Notes under the pieces: model-generated
Database searches by the model: none
What the model saw: the letters and a program-made list of their open reading frames with translations, nothing else
What the model was told of the DNA's origin: nothing
Shown here: positions 1 to 7,959 of the stretch, piece after piece
Layout: every line of letters begins with the position of its first letter
Position numbering within the stretch: position 1 is the first letter of the stretch
From: Crossiella sp. S99.2
GTDB lineage: Bacteria > Actinomycetota > Actinomycetes > Mycobacteriales > Pseudonocardiaceae
NCBI RefSeq assembly: GCF_023094165.1
Contig: NZ_JALMDK010000029.1
Span: 1-40,663 of the forward strand
DNA length: 40,663 bases
Reading direction: 5' to 3'
Program-made: the position numbers and the translations under genes

Positions 1-59
1 CTCGACCTTGGACCGTCCACGACCCGCCATCGCCGAATCCTACAATTAGATAGCGGATT

Positions 60-374
60 TCAGGCGCAGGACACTAGGTCGGCGCAGTAGAGCGAGAATT
101 TCATGGCGTAGTCCACGTGCCCAATCGCCTGTTCCTCGGCTCGCACGACCTCCTCGATCCGCACCGGGGCACGCCCTGTCTCCGCTCGTGCCCGGTTGAT
201 CGCGGCGAGCATGACCTCACGCTCGAAAAGTACCCATTCGAGTGTCTGAGTGCCGTTGGAGGTCTCCACGTAGGTCCTGCGTGCGGATCGTTGCTCCATG
301 GCCATGGCCAGGACAGCGCGAAACTGGTCGCGCAGCTGCTCACGTCGCCGATGCTCGGGGTAGGTGAGGGACAT
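60..374 (-). CDS. Hypothetical protein, 104 aa
   Basis: A short, highly charged protein without a recognised family. The ATG at 374 is preceded by a CCGGAG-type ribosome binding site at good spacing, so I prefer it to the longer reading upstream. The first half is rich in Arg and Glu (starting M-S-L-T-Y-P-E-H-R-R-R-E) and looks helical. The end carries a short hydrophobic stretch with two Cys (S-L-Y-C-A-D-L-V-S-C-A). The gene is monocistronic as far as the window shows, and its downstream side lies at the window edge. Function unknown. Confidence 0.55.
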   Translation of the reverse strand: MSLTYPEHRRREQLRDQFRAVLAMAMEQRSARRTYVETSNGTQTLEWVLFEREVMLAAINRARAETGRAPVRIEEVVRAEEQAIGHVDYAMKFSLYCADLVSCA

Positions 375-594
375 TTTCTCCGGACTCCCAGCCGTTGTGA
401 GGTCAGAGGGTACTGGGTGCTGGTGCTTGTTCAGACTGCCAGAGCCAGTGTGGCTCAACGACGTAGCTGAGACGGTGGTGCGGCGGATACGGTGGTGTGC
501 CGTCTCGACCCGGAACACGTGAACCCGTCAGGTGACATCGTGTCGATGGACGCGGCCGAAGAATTCAGCGGCCGCGCACAAGAAGGGGTGCTTC

Positions 595-1040
595 GTGGGC
601 ACGATCATCACGCTCCCCGCCGAGGCCGCCGGATGGACCCTGGAAACACGAGCGGATTCGTTCTATCTCGGCCTCAGAAGGCGGAACGGTTCCCGGGCAG
701 GCACGTGTCCGAGGACGCGCTGCTCGCACGCCGGAGCAGCAACCGGGCAGGAGCGTTTCGCTTCTCTCTACACGCGGTACCTGCGGTCCTGGTCGTGCTC
801 GATACCGCCCTGGGCCTTACTGGGGCGGAGGTGCGCGGCCATTGCCCCAGGATGTGGAACGTCGAGGCGGATGTGAACCAGGTGAGAATCACGGTCGAAG
901 GGCCGGTCACCAGATTCCGTGCAGGCCAGTCCTTCGAGCACACGGTCGTTGTGGAACTGCCGTTCCGTGGTCTCCAGGAACTGCGGGACAAGATCGTTGA
1001 GGTCTGCGCGGGGTCGTGGACCACCGGGGACGCAGTGTGA
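595..1040 (+). pseudogene. Possible frameshifted hypothetical gene
   Basis: A GTG at 595 after an AAGGGG-like site opens a reading with protein-like sequence (G-T-I-I-T-L-P-A-E-A-A-G-W-T-L-E-T-R). The protein-like character then moves to another frame, ending at 1040 with W-N-V-E-A-D-V-N-Q-V-R-I-T-V-E-G. This could be one gene broken by an indel near 690-780, or two unrelated small ORFs. I do not recognise a family. Confidence 0.28.
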
Positions 1041-1337
1041 TCCCTGCGCGGATCGGCTGGGAAGCGGCGTGGTTCGGCTCCGGGAGGACTGCCCCATGCT
1101 CTGCCGGACCGGTGATCGCTTGCCACCCTCGCCCAGGCACAGAAGAGCCGCTGTATCTGCCGCCAGAGCGGTGCTGGTGCGTCGCTACGACCACGGCGTC
1201 ACTGCGGCGCAGGTCAGCATCACCACCTTCTGAGGTGCGCTGTCGCGCTGGCACACGAGTTCGCAGATGAGTGTCTGACCGCGGTGTGCGCGCCTGCCCC
1301 TGAGCGCTGCAGGGAAGCAGGGGCGGGCGGTGGCCGT
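1041..1337. other. Intergenic, no supported gene
   Basis: Open frames exist here on both strands, as expected for high-GC DNA, but none combines a ribosome binding site, plausible composition and recognisable motifs. It separates the possible broken gene on the left from the 3' end of the minus-strand nucleotide-processing operon. Confidence 0.5.
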
Positions 1338-1952
1338 TCAGGTCGGTCGCAGGTCCAGCGTGGCGCGTGGGGTCCAGCGGTAGCCGGATGCTGCGAGGTC
1401 CTGGATGACATCGACCAAGTGGAGGCGGTCCAGTTGCAGCGGGACCCGCTGGTCGGTGGCCCGCCGCAAACGGCTTTGCACTTCGCCGGAGTCGCCGTCG
1501 GCGATGCCGTAGGCCAGGGTGATGTGTGGCCGTTCTTGCTGTTTGATCATGGCTGTGCCCGGCCCGAGGACATCGTCGATGGCTGTGGCGATCCGGGCAC
1601 ACAGTGTGTTCCAGTGGTGGTCTGGGGTCAGGTCCAGCACGACCGCTGAGGCTCCGGCCAGCGCCGGGCCGGCGAGCAGGGACAGCGGGGATACCGTGGC
1701 CAGTTCTGCGCGTAGCCGCGCGAGCAGAACCTCCTCGGTTGCGGCCTCGAACGCATCCATTGGGGTTGTGATCTTGAGCAGGGTGGCGTGCAGCCACTCG
1801 GGGGGTACTGGTGTGAGGAAGTCCAGCCCCTGCAGGGTCGGCGCGTAAGCATCCAGCAATGGAGCGAGGGTGTTGGTGTCGGGCAGGTAGTAAATGTGGG
1901 TCAGGCGGCGGTTTGTGGGCCAGATTCGGCCGGGGGTGAAGAAGGTTTTCAT
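1338..1952 (-). CDS. 2H phosphoesterase, 2'-5' RNA ligase superfamily (204 aa)
   Basis: This is a two-histidine phosphoesterase of the LigT/2'-5' RNA ligase/CPDase superfamily. Both catalytic motifs are visible: H55-A-T-L in E-W-L-H-A-T-L-L-K-I, and H143-I-T-L in R-P-H-I-T-L-A-Y-G, with the usual spacing of about 90 residues. Family members act on 2',3'-cyclic or 2'-5' phosphodiesters of RNA ends, cyclic nucleotides or oligonucleotides. The substrate here cannot be read from sequence. The ATG at 1952 follows a GGGAG site eight bases upstream. It is the last gene of a minus-strand run that starts with the deoxyribosyltransferase/Nudix fusion at 4165. A second 2H protein lies at 5591-6280. Confidence 0.85.
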   Translation of the reverse strand: MKTFFTPGRIWPTNRRLTHIYYLPDTNTLAPLLDAYAPTLQGLDFLTPVPPEWLHATLLKITTPMDAFEAATEEVLLARLRAELATVSPLSLLAGPALAGASAVVLDLTPDHHWNTLCARIATAIDDVLGPGTAMIKQQERPHITLAYGIADGDSGEVQSRLRRATDQRVPLQLDRLHLVDVIQDLAASGYRWTPRATLDLRPT

Positions 1953-1980
1953 GGTTGATGATCTCCCGATTGACCCCGAT

Positions 1981-2538
1981 CTAGTCAAGGAGCGGGTGAG
2001 GGCGTTCGCTGCTGGCGATCGTCGCTGCCGGTGGGATTATCTCGACGACATCGTCGGGGCTGCTGTGGATTCTCAGGCGAGGCGGCGATCGGGCGGCATC
2101 ATCGGGGTTCAGGTGGGGATGGATTCCGATCACGGTCTCGGCCGGGGTGGTGTGCACCGGCAGCAGCGGGCCAATAAGGGCGAGTTGTTCCACGACATCG
2201 GCTCGCTGCAGGTAGTCCGGGTCCACGCCCACGACCAGGCGCCGGTGCAGGCTCTGGGTGGTGGCCGGCGCGCCGCCCAGCTCGAACAACGCGATCGGCT
2301 GGACCGTGATCCGGGGATCGTTGGCCGGGAACCAGAACATGATCACCAGGCGGGGCAGGTTCAGGTGGTGAGGTTCCCAGGTGGCCGGCTTGCGGTGGCT
2401 TCGGGGACCGGTCAGCTCACAACGATCCTGGCGGGGGTTGCGCACCAGACACCGGGATTCGGCCAGTAGCCGCACTGCCTGGCTTTGCCAGTCCTGAACG
2501 TCGGACGTTCTCCCGGCATTTCCACGTGGGTTCCGCAA
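1981..2538 (-). CDS. Hypothetical protein, 185 aa
   Basis: An unrecognised soluble protein sitting 28 bp upstream of the 2H phosphoesterase gene and in the same direction, so probably cotranscribed. The middle part (residues ~60-150) has well-formed alternating hydrophobic segments such as R-L-V-V-G-V-D-P-D-Y and L-A-L-I-G-P-L-L-P-V, while the C-terminus is Pro/Ser rich. The start is uncertain: the TTG at 2538 is the first usable codon and its ribosome binding site is weak. The position between nucleotide-processing genes suggests a related role, which is inference. Confidence 0.6.
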   Translation of the reverse strand: MRNPRGNAGRTSDVQDWQSQAVRLLAESRCLVRNPRQDRCELTGPRSHRKPATWEPHHLNLPRLVIMFWFPANDPRITVQPIALFELGGAPATTQSLHRRLVVGVDPDYLQRADVVEQLALIGPLLPVHTTPAETVIGIHPHLNPDDAARSPPRLRIHSSPDDVVEIIPPAATIASSERPHPLLD

Positions 2539-2612
2539 TTCTCGTGAGGCGTGTGGTCGGAACTCGGGAGCCGGTGGGAGGTTAGGCGGGTCGTCCTACT
2601 TGGGGTCGCGGT

Positions 2613-2987
2613 TCAGCGGTCGGGATTCTTGGGGTGCGGCCAGAGGTCGATGAAGTTGCCGACGCGGGCGGTGTGGTTGGCGCAGGTCTCGGCTGCCGCT
2701 AGGAGGGCGAGGGTGTCGGCGGGGGTCCAATCGCGGGCGTCTTGGTCGCGCAGGTCGGTCAACAGCCGGTGCAGGCCGTCGAGGGCGGCGGCCAGGCCGG
2801 CGTCGAAGTGGCCAAGGTCGAGGTCGAGCCCTGTGAGGGTCGCGTTGAGGATGTCGCGGATGTCGCCTTGCCAGGTGGGGTGGTCGAGGTCGTCGCGATA
2901 CAAGGGCTGGGCCAGCGCGGTGGCGAGGTCCATGGCGAGGCCGACGTGGAGGTTCCACAATCGCTGCTGGGTGGTCGGGTCGGTCAT
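2613..2987 (-). CDS. Hypothetical protein, 124 aa
   Basis: A small, helix-rich acidic protein without a recognised domain. The ATG at 2987 overlaps the TGA of the upstream fusion gene (ATGA), indicating translational coupling and a shared function with it. The sequence has regularly spaced Leu and Ala (D-L-A-T-A-L-A-Q-P-L, L-L-T-D-L-R-D-Q-D) and a conserved-looking C-terminal V-G-N-F-I-D-L-W-P-H-P. It may be a partner or adaptor for the deoxyribosyltransferase/Nudix protein. Confidence 0.7.
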   Translation of the reverse strand: MTDPTTQQRLWNLHVGLAMDLATALAQPLYRDDLDHPTWQGDIRDILNATLTGLDLDLGHFDAGLAAALDGLHRLLTDLRDQDARDWTPADTLALLAAAETCANHTARVGNFIDLWPHPKNPDR

Positions 2988-4165
2988 GCGCGTGGCTCCT
3001 GGTCGGTGAGCAGGACTGAGGTGATCGCGCCAAGGGTGGCCCAGTCCACGGTCGGCGCTGCCAGCAGGTCGGCGTAGCGGTGGACTTCGACGTGGGTGTG
3101 TTCGGTGTCGCCGGCGACACCGTGGGTGCGGCGGTCGGATCGTGCGAGGTCCAGCTCGTCGGGGGTGAGTTCGACGGCGAAGACGTGCTGCTGATGGCCG
3201 GACAGCGTGGCAGTGGGCTGGCGGGCGTGGTGGAGGTGGACGCGGTCGGGAGCGACGGTGATACCGGTCTCCTCGGCGAGTTCGGCGACGGCCTGCTCAC
3301 TCGGCGACGACGGTGCGAGGCTCGAGCCGCCGGGAAGTTCGCGCACGAACCCGTCCGCGGTGGTGGCCGGGGAGCGGAACTCGCGGACGAGGACGATCTC
3401 GCTGTTGGCGAGTTCAGGTGCTCGGTGGTAGGCGACGACGGTGGAGAGGTCCGGCCGGGAGAGCACTACTTCGTTGGCTTTCTCCCGTTGCTCGGCGGCG
3501 ATCCAGATGACGGCGTGGAAGGCCCAGAACAGGACGATGTCGCGGTCGGGGCCGACGCGGAAGGTCCATTCCAGCCTTCCGGAACGCAACTGGTTTCCGG
3601 CTGTTTCCTGGGCGGTGAGCCAGTTCTGGAAGGAGCTGGTGCGCCACAGCAGCAGGGGCGCGTGCCGCTGGCCGCCGGTGCGGCGGGCGCCGGGCCCGAT
3701 GTGGTCGAGTGCGAGCGAGACGGTTCCGGAGAGATCGTCGGCGAGTGGGATGCCCGTGTCGGTGGCGTAGTCACGCTGGTAGCCCGCATGGTCGGCACTC
3801 GGCGGTGTGCCGAGCACGGCCCGGCCGCTGTCCTTCCAGTGGCCGAACTCGTCGTTGGTGGTGAACCCGGGCAGGCCATGGCCGCGGGGAATCCAGAACA
3901 GCGCGACGTCGGCGCGGTCGCCCCAGTGCAGCTCCCAGACGCGGTTGGTGTCGTGGGCGGGCCAGCGTTCGCCGTTGCGAGGCTCGGGCACGAAGACGAC
4001 CAGGTCCCCGTCGCCATGCCACCGTGCACAGAGTTCGGCGAGGGCTTCGGGTCGCCAGCTGTCCACGTCATTGGTGCGGGGCGTCGGCCCGCAGAGGAAG
4101 ATGCTGGCGTCGTAGCTCTCCGGTGGTTGTTCACCGGCATGAACGGCAATGACGTTGCGGGACAA
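2984..4165 (-). CDS. Nucleoside 2-deoxyribosyltransferase-like / Nudix fusion (393 aa)
   Basis: A two-domain protein. Residues ~18-155 resemble the nucleoside 2-deoxyribosyltransferase-like fold: I-F-L-C-G-P-T-P-R, then W-R-P-E-A-L, V-F-V-P-E-P-R, W-E, a long A-L-F-W-I-P-R strand and T-N-D-E-F-G. Such domains cleave or transfer N-glycosidic bonds of nucleosides or nucleotides. Residues ~200-380 are a Nudix domain with box G-G-S-S-L-A-P through A294-E-L-A-E-E-T-G. The usual Arg of the R-E-x-x-E-E core is Ala, but the metal-binding glutamates are kept. The start is a TTG at 4165 behind AGGAG at six bases. It is the first gene of the minus-strand operon running down to 1338. A role in clearing damaged or unusual nucleotides is inference. 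Confidence 0.8.
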   Translation of the reverse strand: MSRNVIAVHAGEQPPESYDASIFLCGPTPRTNDVDSWRPEALAELCARWHGDGDLVVFVPEPRNGERWPAHDTNRVWELHWGDRADVALFWIPRGHGLPGFTTNDEFGHWKDSGRAVLGTPPSADHAGYQRDYATDTGIPLADDLSGTVSLALDHIGPGARRTGGQRHAPLLLWRTSSFQNWLTAQETAGNQLRSGRLEWTFRVGPDRDIVLFWAFHAVIWIAAEQREKANEVVLSRPDLSTVVAYHRAPELANSEIVLVREFRSPATTADGFVRELPGGSSLAPSSPSEQAVAELAEETGITVAPDRVHLHHARQPTATLSGHQQHVFAVELTPDELDLARSDRRTHGVAGDTEHTHVEVHRYADLLAAPTVDWATLGAITSVLLTDQEPRA

Positions 4166-4174
4166 AGATTTCTC

Positions 4175-4426
4175 CTACCTTCTGATGCTGCCGCCCTGCT
4201 CGGGATGAACCGTGGCGATGTAGTTCATCGCGGCGGTAGCGGACAAACCGAACAGGTGCATCAGCACGACCGGGTCGACGGTGTGGCGGGCCTCGTCCAC
4301 GATCCGCTCCAGTCGCAGGTGAGTGGCATGGGTTCCGAGCCGGGCCAGCTGCCGTCGCAGGGCGATCTCATGGGTGCAGCCGACGGAAATCTCCCAAGGC
4401 GACTGTCCACGGTGGACTGCTCTCAA
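4175..4426 (-). pseudogene. C-terminal remnant of a site-specific integrase
   Basis: The reading ends with R-L-E-R-I-V-D-E-A, then D-P-V-V-L-M-H-L-F-G-L-S and A-A-M-N-Y-I-A-T-V-H-P. This pattern is typical of the extreme C-terminus of actinobacterial integrase/recombinase-like proteins that are normally 300-500 residues. Nothing upstream continues the protein, so I read it as a remnant left by a lost or rearranged mobile element. I recognised it from memory of the motif rather than by search. It lies 9 bp upstream of the fusion gene at 4165. Confidence 0.5.
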
Positions 4427-4799
4427 GCGCTGTGCGCACCGGGCATCCCGGCATCGCGCGGGCCAGGCCGGACCTCATCACAGCGCAGACGCCACGGACG
4501 GGATGCTGACACTCGACGGGACTCTAGCCGACGGGGCATTCCCGCGCACAGCGGCGCTGACTCGGCCTGACATCTCAATTTAAGCAGCGCGTGGCGCTCG
4601 ATGTCCCGTAGCAGCGACACCTCGATCCATTCCACAGTGGACAGCATAGAACCAGTCCAGGTCAGCCGGGCACTGTCGCATCACGCACGTGACGACACAG
4701 TCTTGTCGGTGACGCGGCCTACCCTGCAACGACTACGGCGACGTCGCCTTGCCGGCGGCAAGGGCTCAGCCACGGGCGATGTGAGAGGAGCGGACCTTG
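4427..4799. other. Intergenic region upstream of the 4800 gene
   Basis: No supported gene. It lies between the integrase remnant and the plus-strand gene at 4800 and probably carries that gene's promoter. The last ~20 bases before the start (GAGAGGAGCGGACCTTG) closely match the matching stretch before the paralogue at 30892 (GAGAGGAACGAATCTTG), so the duplicated unit includes the ribosome binding region. Confidence 0.5.
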
Positions 4800-5234
4800 G
4801 TGACCAAGACCGACACGAGGGTGATTCAGCAATTCACCTTGCTGCATTGTCCCTGTGTGCCACCGGATCCTCGCTTCGACGACCCTTGTCACGATGCGAT
4901 CAAGGCGTCCCCGCCGGTCGGGTGCACCCCGGTTGAGGTGGGTGGCCTGTTCGGATTGGACTGTCGGCGCGAGGCTCCCACACTGCTGGAGGCTGTGGCC
5001 GCGGTGTGCGCGGAGGTCACGTCCGCACATGGCATTGCGCTGAGAGATCTCAGCGTGGAGAAGCTGTGGGAGTTCTCCTGCGATGGCCCCAACGGCTGGG
5101 GTGCGACCATCGTCGGGCAGCTGCTGCTCATGGCTGCAGAACGCGGCGCGTTGCTCGGGTACAGCATCGAGGACCTCATCGGTTTCCTGAGCACTCTGGA
5201 CTCCGCTCACCCCGACCAGGTTGAGGGTGACTAG
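4800..5234 (+). CDS. Hypothetical protein, paralogue copy 1 (144 aa)
   Basis: An unrecognised small protein, about 70% identical by eye to the product at 30892. Shared blocks include H-C-x-C-V-P, D-P-C-H-D-A, G-L-D-C-R-R-E-A-P-T-L-L-E-A, V-E-K-L-W-E-F and W-G-A-T-I. Three conserved Cys/His pairs (H-C-x-C, C-H, L-D-C) could bind metal or form disulfides, which is inference. The GTG at 4800 fits the AGGAG site better than the TTG just before it. The C-terminus D-L-I-G-F-L-S-T-L-D-S ends cleanly at 5234, unlike the second copy. Strong paralogue conservation shows that the gene is real; its function is unknown. Confidence 0.8.
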   Translation: MTKTDTRVIQQFTLLHCPCVPPDPRFDDPCHDAIKASPPVGCTPVEVGGLFGLDCRREAPTLLEAVAAVCAEVTSAHGIALRDLSVEKLWEFSCDGPNGWGATIVGQLLLMAAERGALLGYSIEDLIGFLSTLDSAHPDQVEGD

Positions 5235-5590
5235 CTCACGCGGCACCAATACACGGCACTGGGCGAGACCGGCGACGGGAGTCACGGTGGACCGGCGATG
5301 CCTCGGCGTTTGCCAAGGACAGCAGGTCTTGCGCTGCCTGCAGTTCGGCGGTTCTCGCGGCGAGGAAGCCCGGCGGGCCGGCGGAACGAGCCGGTAGTGC
5401 GGTACCGGACATGGCGGCTGTCGTGGTTGGTCACCGAGGTTCAGCTGCTCGCTGCGGTCTGGAGGCACCAGGTCAGCGACGACCTGGCGCACGATTCGTC
5501 CCTGCGATGCCCGCCCCGGATCCAGCTGCGCAGGTCGTCAGATCCCCCTCGCTGGCCGCGGCCCTCATGTCGCCGTGGGTGTGGCTGTGA
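5235..5590. other. Intergenic between convergent genes
   Basis: A 356-bp space between the convergent 4800 gene and the 2H gene at 5591. I see no convincing gene. It presumably holds transcription ends for both, but I did not find a clear long stem. Confidence 0.4.
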
Positions 5591-6280
5591 TCAGCGGGGT
5601 TCGACCGGTTTCCGGCCAAGCTGCACCACGCGCGAGGTCTGCTCGTCCCACCGCAAACCGCCCCCATCCTCTGGGAACGTGTCATTGTCCACAATGGATA
5701 CTGCGGTGACCGGTACCCGTTGGGGGCGCAGCAGCTGCCCTGCCGGTAGCTCCGCGCGGGTCAGCGCTGACCCCAGGGTCTCGGTGTCCACATCGGCTGC
5801 GGCGTAGGCCAGCGAAATGTGCGGTCGGAAGGGTTGGGACGGCTCTGGGGCGGCGGCGTCGCCGAAGACCGCACGGATTGCCGCGCGGGAGGCAGCGGCC
5901 AGCTCGGCCAGCCGCGGATCGGGGTCGACGTAGACCTCTACCCCGACAGTGGCCAGAAACGCCGGGCCCACCATCACCTCGAATGGTTCGATCTGGGCCA
6001 GCGCGGGCGCCACCTGCTCAGCCAGTGCCTCCCATTGCTGGCTGGTGACCTGTGCGGATAGCACGTCGAGCCATGCCAGGGTGATGTGCAAGTACCTCGG
6101 CTCGACCCGGGGTAGTGCTGTTGGCCGGGCCGGGCCATCCGGGTACTGGGTGGCCCACCAGGCATCGATTCGCTTGAGATAGGCCCGCTGCAGCGGTTCC
6201 AGGCCGGGAGTGGTGAGGTAGAGATGTGGCCGCGAGCCTCTCGGGCTCCACGCGCGATCCTGGAAGTTGAGCACCCACAT
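5591..6280 (-). CDS. Second 2H phosphoesterase, 2'-5' RNA ligase superfamily (229 aa)
   Basis: Both catalytic motifs of the 2H fold are present: H65-I-T-L in R-Y-L-H-I-T-L-A-W-L, and H154-I-S-L in R-P-H-I-S-L-A-Y-A. It is clearly distinct in sequence from the 204-aa family member at 1338 and is not a recent duplicate. The ATG at 6280 has a GGAGG site six bases upstream, which excludes the 38-residue longer reading. The protein probably acts on cyclic or 2'-5' phosphodiesters in the cytoplasm. It is divergent from the small gene at 6464 and the EEP-family gene at 6700, so a shared regulatory region around 6290-6460 is likely. Confidence 0.85.
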   Translation of the reverse strand: MWVLNFQDRAWSPRGSRPHLYLTTPGLEPLQRAYLKRIDAWWATQYPDGPARPTALPRVEPRYLHITLAWLDVLSAQVTSQQWEALAEQVAPALAQIEPFEVMVGPAFLATVGVEVYVDPDPRLAELAAASRAAIRAVFGDAAAPEPSQPFRPHISLAYAAADVDTETLGSALTRAELPAGQLLRPQRVPVTAVSIVDNDTFPEDGGGLRWDEQTSRVVQLGRKPVEPR

Positions 6281-6421
6281 TCCTTTCCTCCGCGCCTGGG
6301 GCACGGCCGGGTGATTGCCTTGGGCAGACCTGCGGGGCGTAGTTGCACAGGTTCGTCCATTCCACTCCCCTCTGATGCACGTTAGCCCGGCCATGCCTGG
6401 TCTCTAGCTAAGTTGGTGCGA

Positions 6422-6446
6422 ATCACCGACATAGGTGATCCATCAC
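6422..6446. promoter_or_regulatory. Repeated ATCAC half-sites in a divergent promoter
   Basis: ATCACC at 6422-6427, GGTGAT at 6434-6439 and ATCAC at 6442-6446 form two overlapping inverted repeats just upstream of the ATG at 6464. They lie in the divergent space between the 2H gene and the EEP operon. The arrangement is operator-like, but no cognate regulator is visible in the window. Confidence 0.35.
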
Positions 6447-6463
6447 GGGTCCACACTGAGTTC

Positions 6464-6703
6464 ATGGCCACCATCGCCGCCACCGAGCACACCGCGCTCG
6501 TCCACGTTCCGGACAGCCGGGTCACGGGCCCGCCGCAGGATCGACACGACTGGGCCACCACGGTTGGCGACCTGGTCAGCGACGATCCCAAGCCAGCCAC
6601 CTGTGGGCTGTCCTGGCTGGCGTGCTCGGATGAGCGCGACCTGCTGGCCAAGCAGGCGAGACTGGCCAGGATCTGCTGCGAAGAAGGCCGTGCCTCGCGG
6701 TGA
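6464..6703 (+). CDS. Small hypothetical protein, 79 aa
   Basis: A small soluble protein starting M-A-T-I-A-A-T-E-H-T-A-L-V-H-V-P-D. Its TGA overlaps the GTG start of the EEP gene (GTGA), so the two are translationally coupled. An in-frame GTG at 6416 could be an alternative start, but the ATG at 6464 begins the protein-like sequence. Two Cys occur near the end (R-I-C-C-E-E). No family recognised; it may be an accessory subunit of the following nuclease/phosphatase. Confidence 0.55.
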   Translation: MATIAATEHTALVHVPDSRVTGPPQDRHDWATTVGDLVSDDPKPATCGLSWLACSDERDLLAKQARLARICCEEGRASR

Positions 6704-7656
6704 TCCGGTTCGCGACGCTGAATCTTTTCAACTACCGCGCCAAGCCGCAGACCGTGGAGCAGGCTCGGCGGCAGGAGGACTTGGCGGCGCTGGTGCGGGT
6801 CCTGGAGGTGCAGGTGCTCGCCGTCCAGGAACTGTTGGCTCCTGGCCCGGACTCTGCGGGTGAGGCCGCCGCGCTGCTGGCTGGATTCGCCGAAGCCGCG
6901 GGGTTGTCCTGCCATCACCACGGCGGCGCCCCCGCGGTCGCGGTGGGTCAGCACGGCTACCACGTGGGCCTGGCCTGGGCCGAGGGCATCACACCTGTAC
7001 CCGGGGGCTGGTGGCCGATCACTGACCCGGATTTCCATCATGGCCTGGCCTTGGCCGCCCTGAATGTTGGCGCTTCGGTGCCGGTTGTCCATGGCAGCGT
7101 GCACCTGACCCCGATGGGCCGGTCCCGTCGGGTGGATGAGGGCGAGCGGGTGCAGGTGGCCATCACGCGTGCCTACCGTGGCTGGCCTACCCTGGTCGGT
7201 GGGGACTTCAACAGCGTCTCCGCCGCCCCCACGCTCGTGGGTCCCGGCTTGGCCGATCCCGATCCCTACACAGGTCGGTGCTGGGCCGACAGCTTCGCTC
7301 AGTACTGCCATCTCATCTACCGCCCTGATGGCACGCTGGTCTGGAGTGCTGATCGGCGTCCTACCTTGTCCTTGGTGGCCAGCGGTCTGCACGATGCCGC
7401 CGTGGCTCTCGGTGCACCGTGGCAGGCCACGGTGGGGCACTGGCCCGGTGGCGATCACTCCCCCGCCCGGCTCGACCATATCTGGTGCGGCCGGGCTTTC
7501 GCCGGCGCTCTGCGGGGCTATCGGGTCCAGACTGCTGCCGTGCGATGGTCTGGTGACAGCGGCGGCGGGCTATTGCCGCGGGTTCTTCACCCGGATGTTC
7601 TGACCGATCACCGTCTGGTGCTGCTGAGCTACGACCCCATGGCCCTGTCCTTGTGA
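6700..7656 (+). CDS. Endonuclease/exonuclease/phosphatase family protein (318 aa)
   Basis: An EEP-superfamily metal-dependent phosphoesterase, related to DNase I, ExoIII and inositol-phosphate phosphatases. Motifs in order are N-L-F-N at residues 8-11, V-Q-E at 42-44 (metal-binding Glu), G-D-F-N-S with D169 and N171, and T-D-H-R near the end with H304. The GTG at 6700 overlaps the stop of the 79-aa gene. No signal peptide is evident, so it probably acts in the cytoplasm. The family covers nucleic acids, nucleotides and phospholipids; neighbouring 2H and Nudix proteins favour a nucleic-acid or nucleotide substrate, which is inference. Confidence 0.85.
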   Translation: MIRFATLNLFNYRAKPQTVEQARRQEDLAALVRVLEVQVLAVQELLAPGPDSAGEAAALLAGFAEAAGLSCHHHGGAPAVAVGQHGYHVGLAWAEGITPVPGGWWPITDPDFHHGLALAALNVGASVPVVHGSVHLTPMGRSRRVDEGERVQVAITRAYRGWPTLVGGDFNSVSAAPTLVGPGLADPDPYTGRCWADSFAQYCHLIYRPDGTLVWSADRRPTLSLVASGLHDAAVALGAPWQATVGHWPGGDHSPARLDHIWCGRAFAGALRGYRVQTAAVRWSGDSGGGLLPRVLHPDVLTDHRLVLLSYDPMALSL

Positions 7657-7687
7657 GCTTGCCCAACCTGCACGGGGAGGGGCGGCC

Positions 7688-7708
7688 CGGCCCGGAAACG
7701 CGGGGCCG
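7688..7708. terminator. Candidate terminator hairpin
   Basis: CGGCCC and GGGCCG form a 6-bp perfect GC stem around a 9-base loop, 32 bp after the stop of the EEP gene and between convergent genes. There is no U-run, as is common in high-GC actinomycetes. Confidence 0.4.
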
Positions 7709-7959
7709 TCACTGAGACAGATCGGTTGCAGGGCATGCAGACACAGCCCGGATCGAGTTGCCCGACTGATGCTTGCCGCACGTCTGAGGGTGGTGAGTGC
7801 CGAGGCACCAGACCCCTGATATAGGCATGCTTCCCATTGGCTGCAATCAGTTCGGCGGGCGTGTCTGACTCGAAGTCAATCGGAGGTAGTCGAACCGGCC
7901 GCTGTGAGAGTGTCCGCTGTGGACTATCTTGGGGTCTCGGCGGGTGTGGGTTCAGCGGT

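Noticed and set aside
907..1797. 296-aa minus-strand open frame
   Set aside because: It overlaps the 2H phosphoesterase on the same strand in a different frame and shows Arg/Pro-rich non-coding composition.
3080..4570. 496-aa plus-strand open frame
   Set aside because: It is antisense to the fusion gene at 2984-4165, which has clear domain motifs and a ribosome binding site. The open antisense frame is a codon-bias effect.
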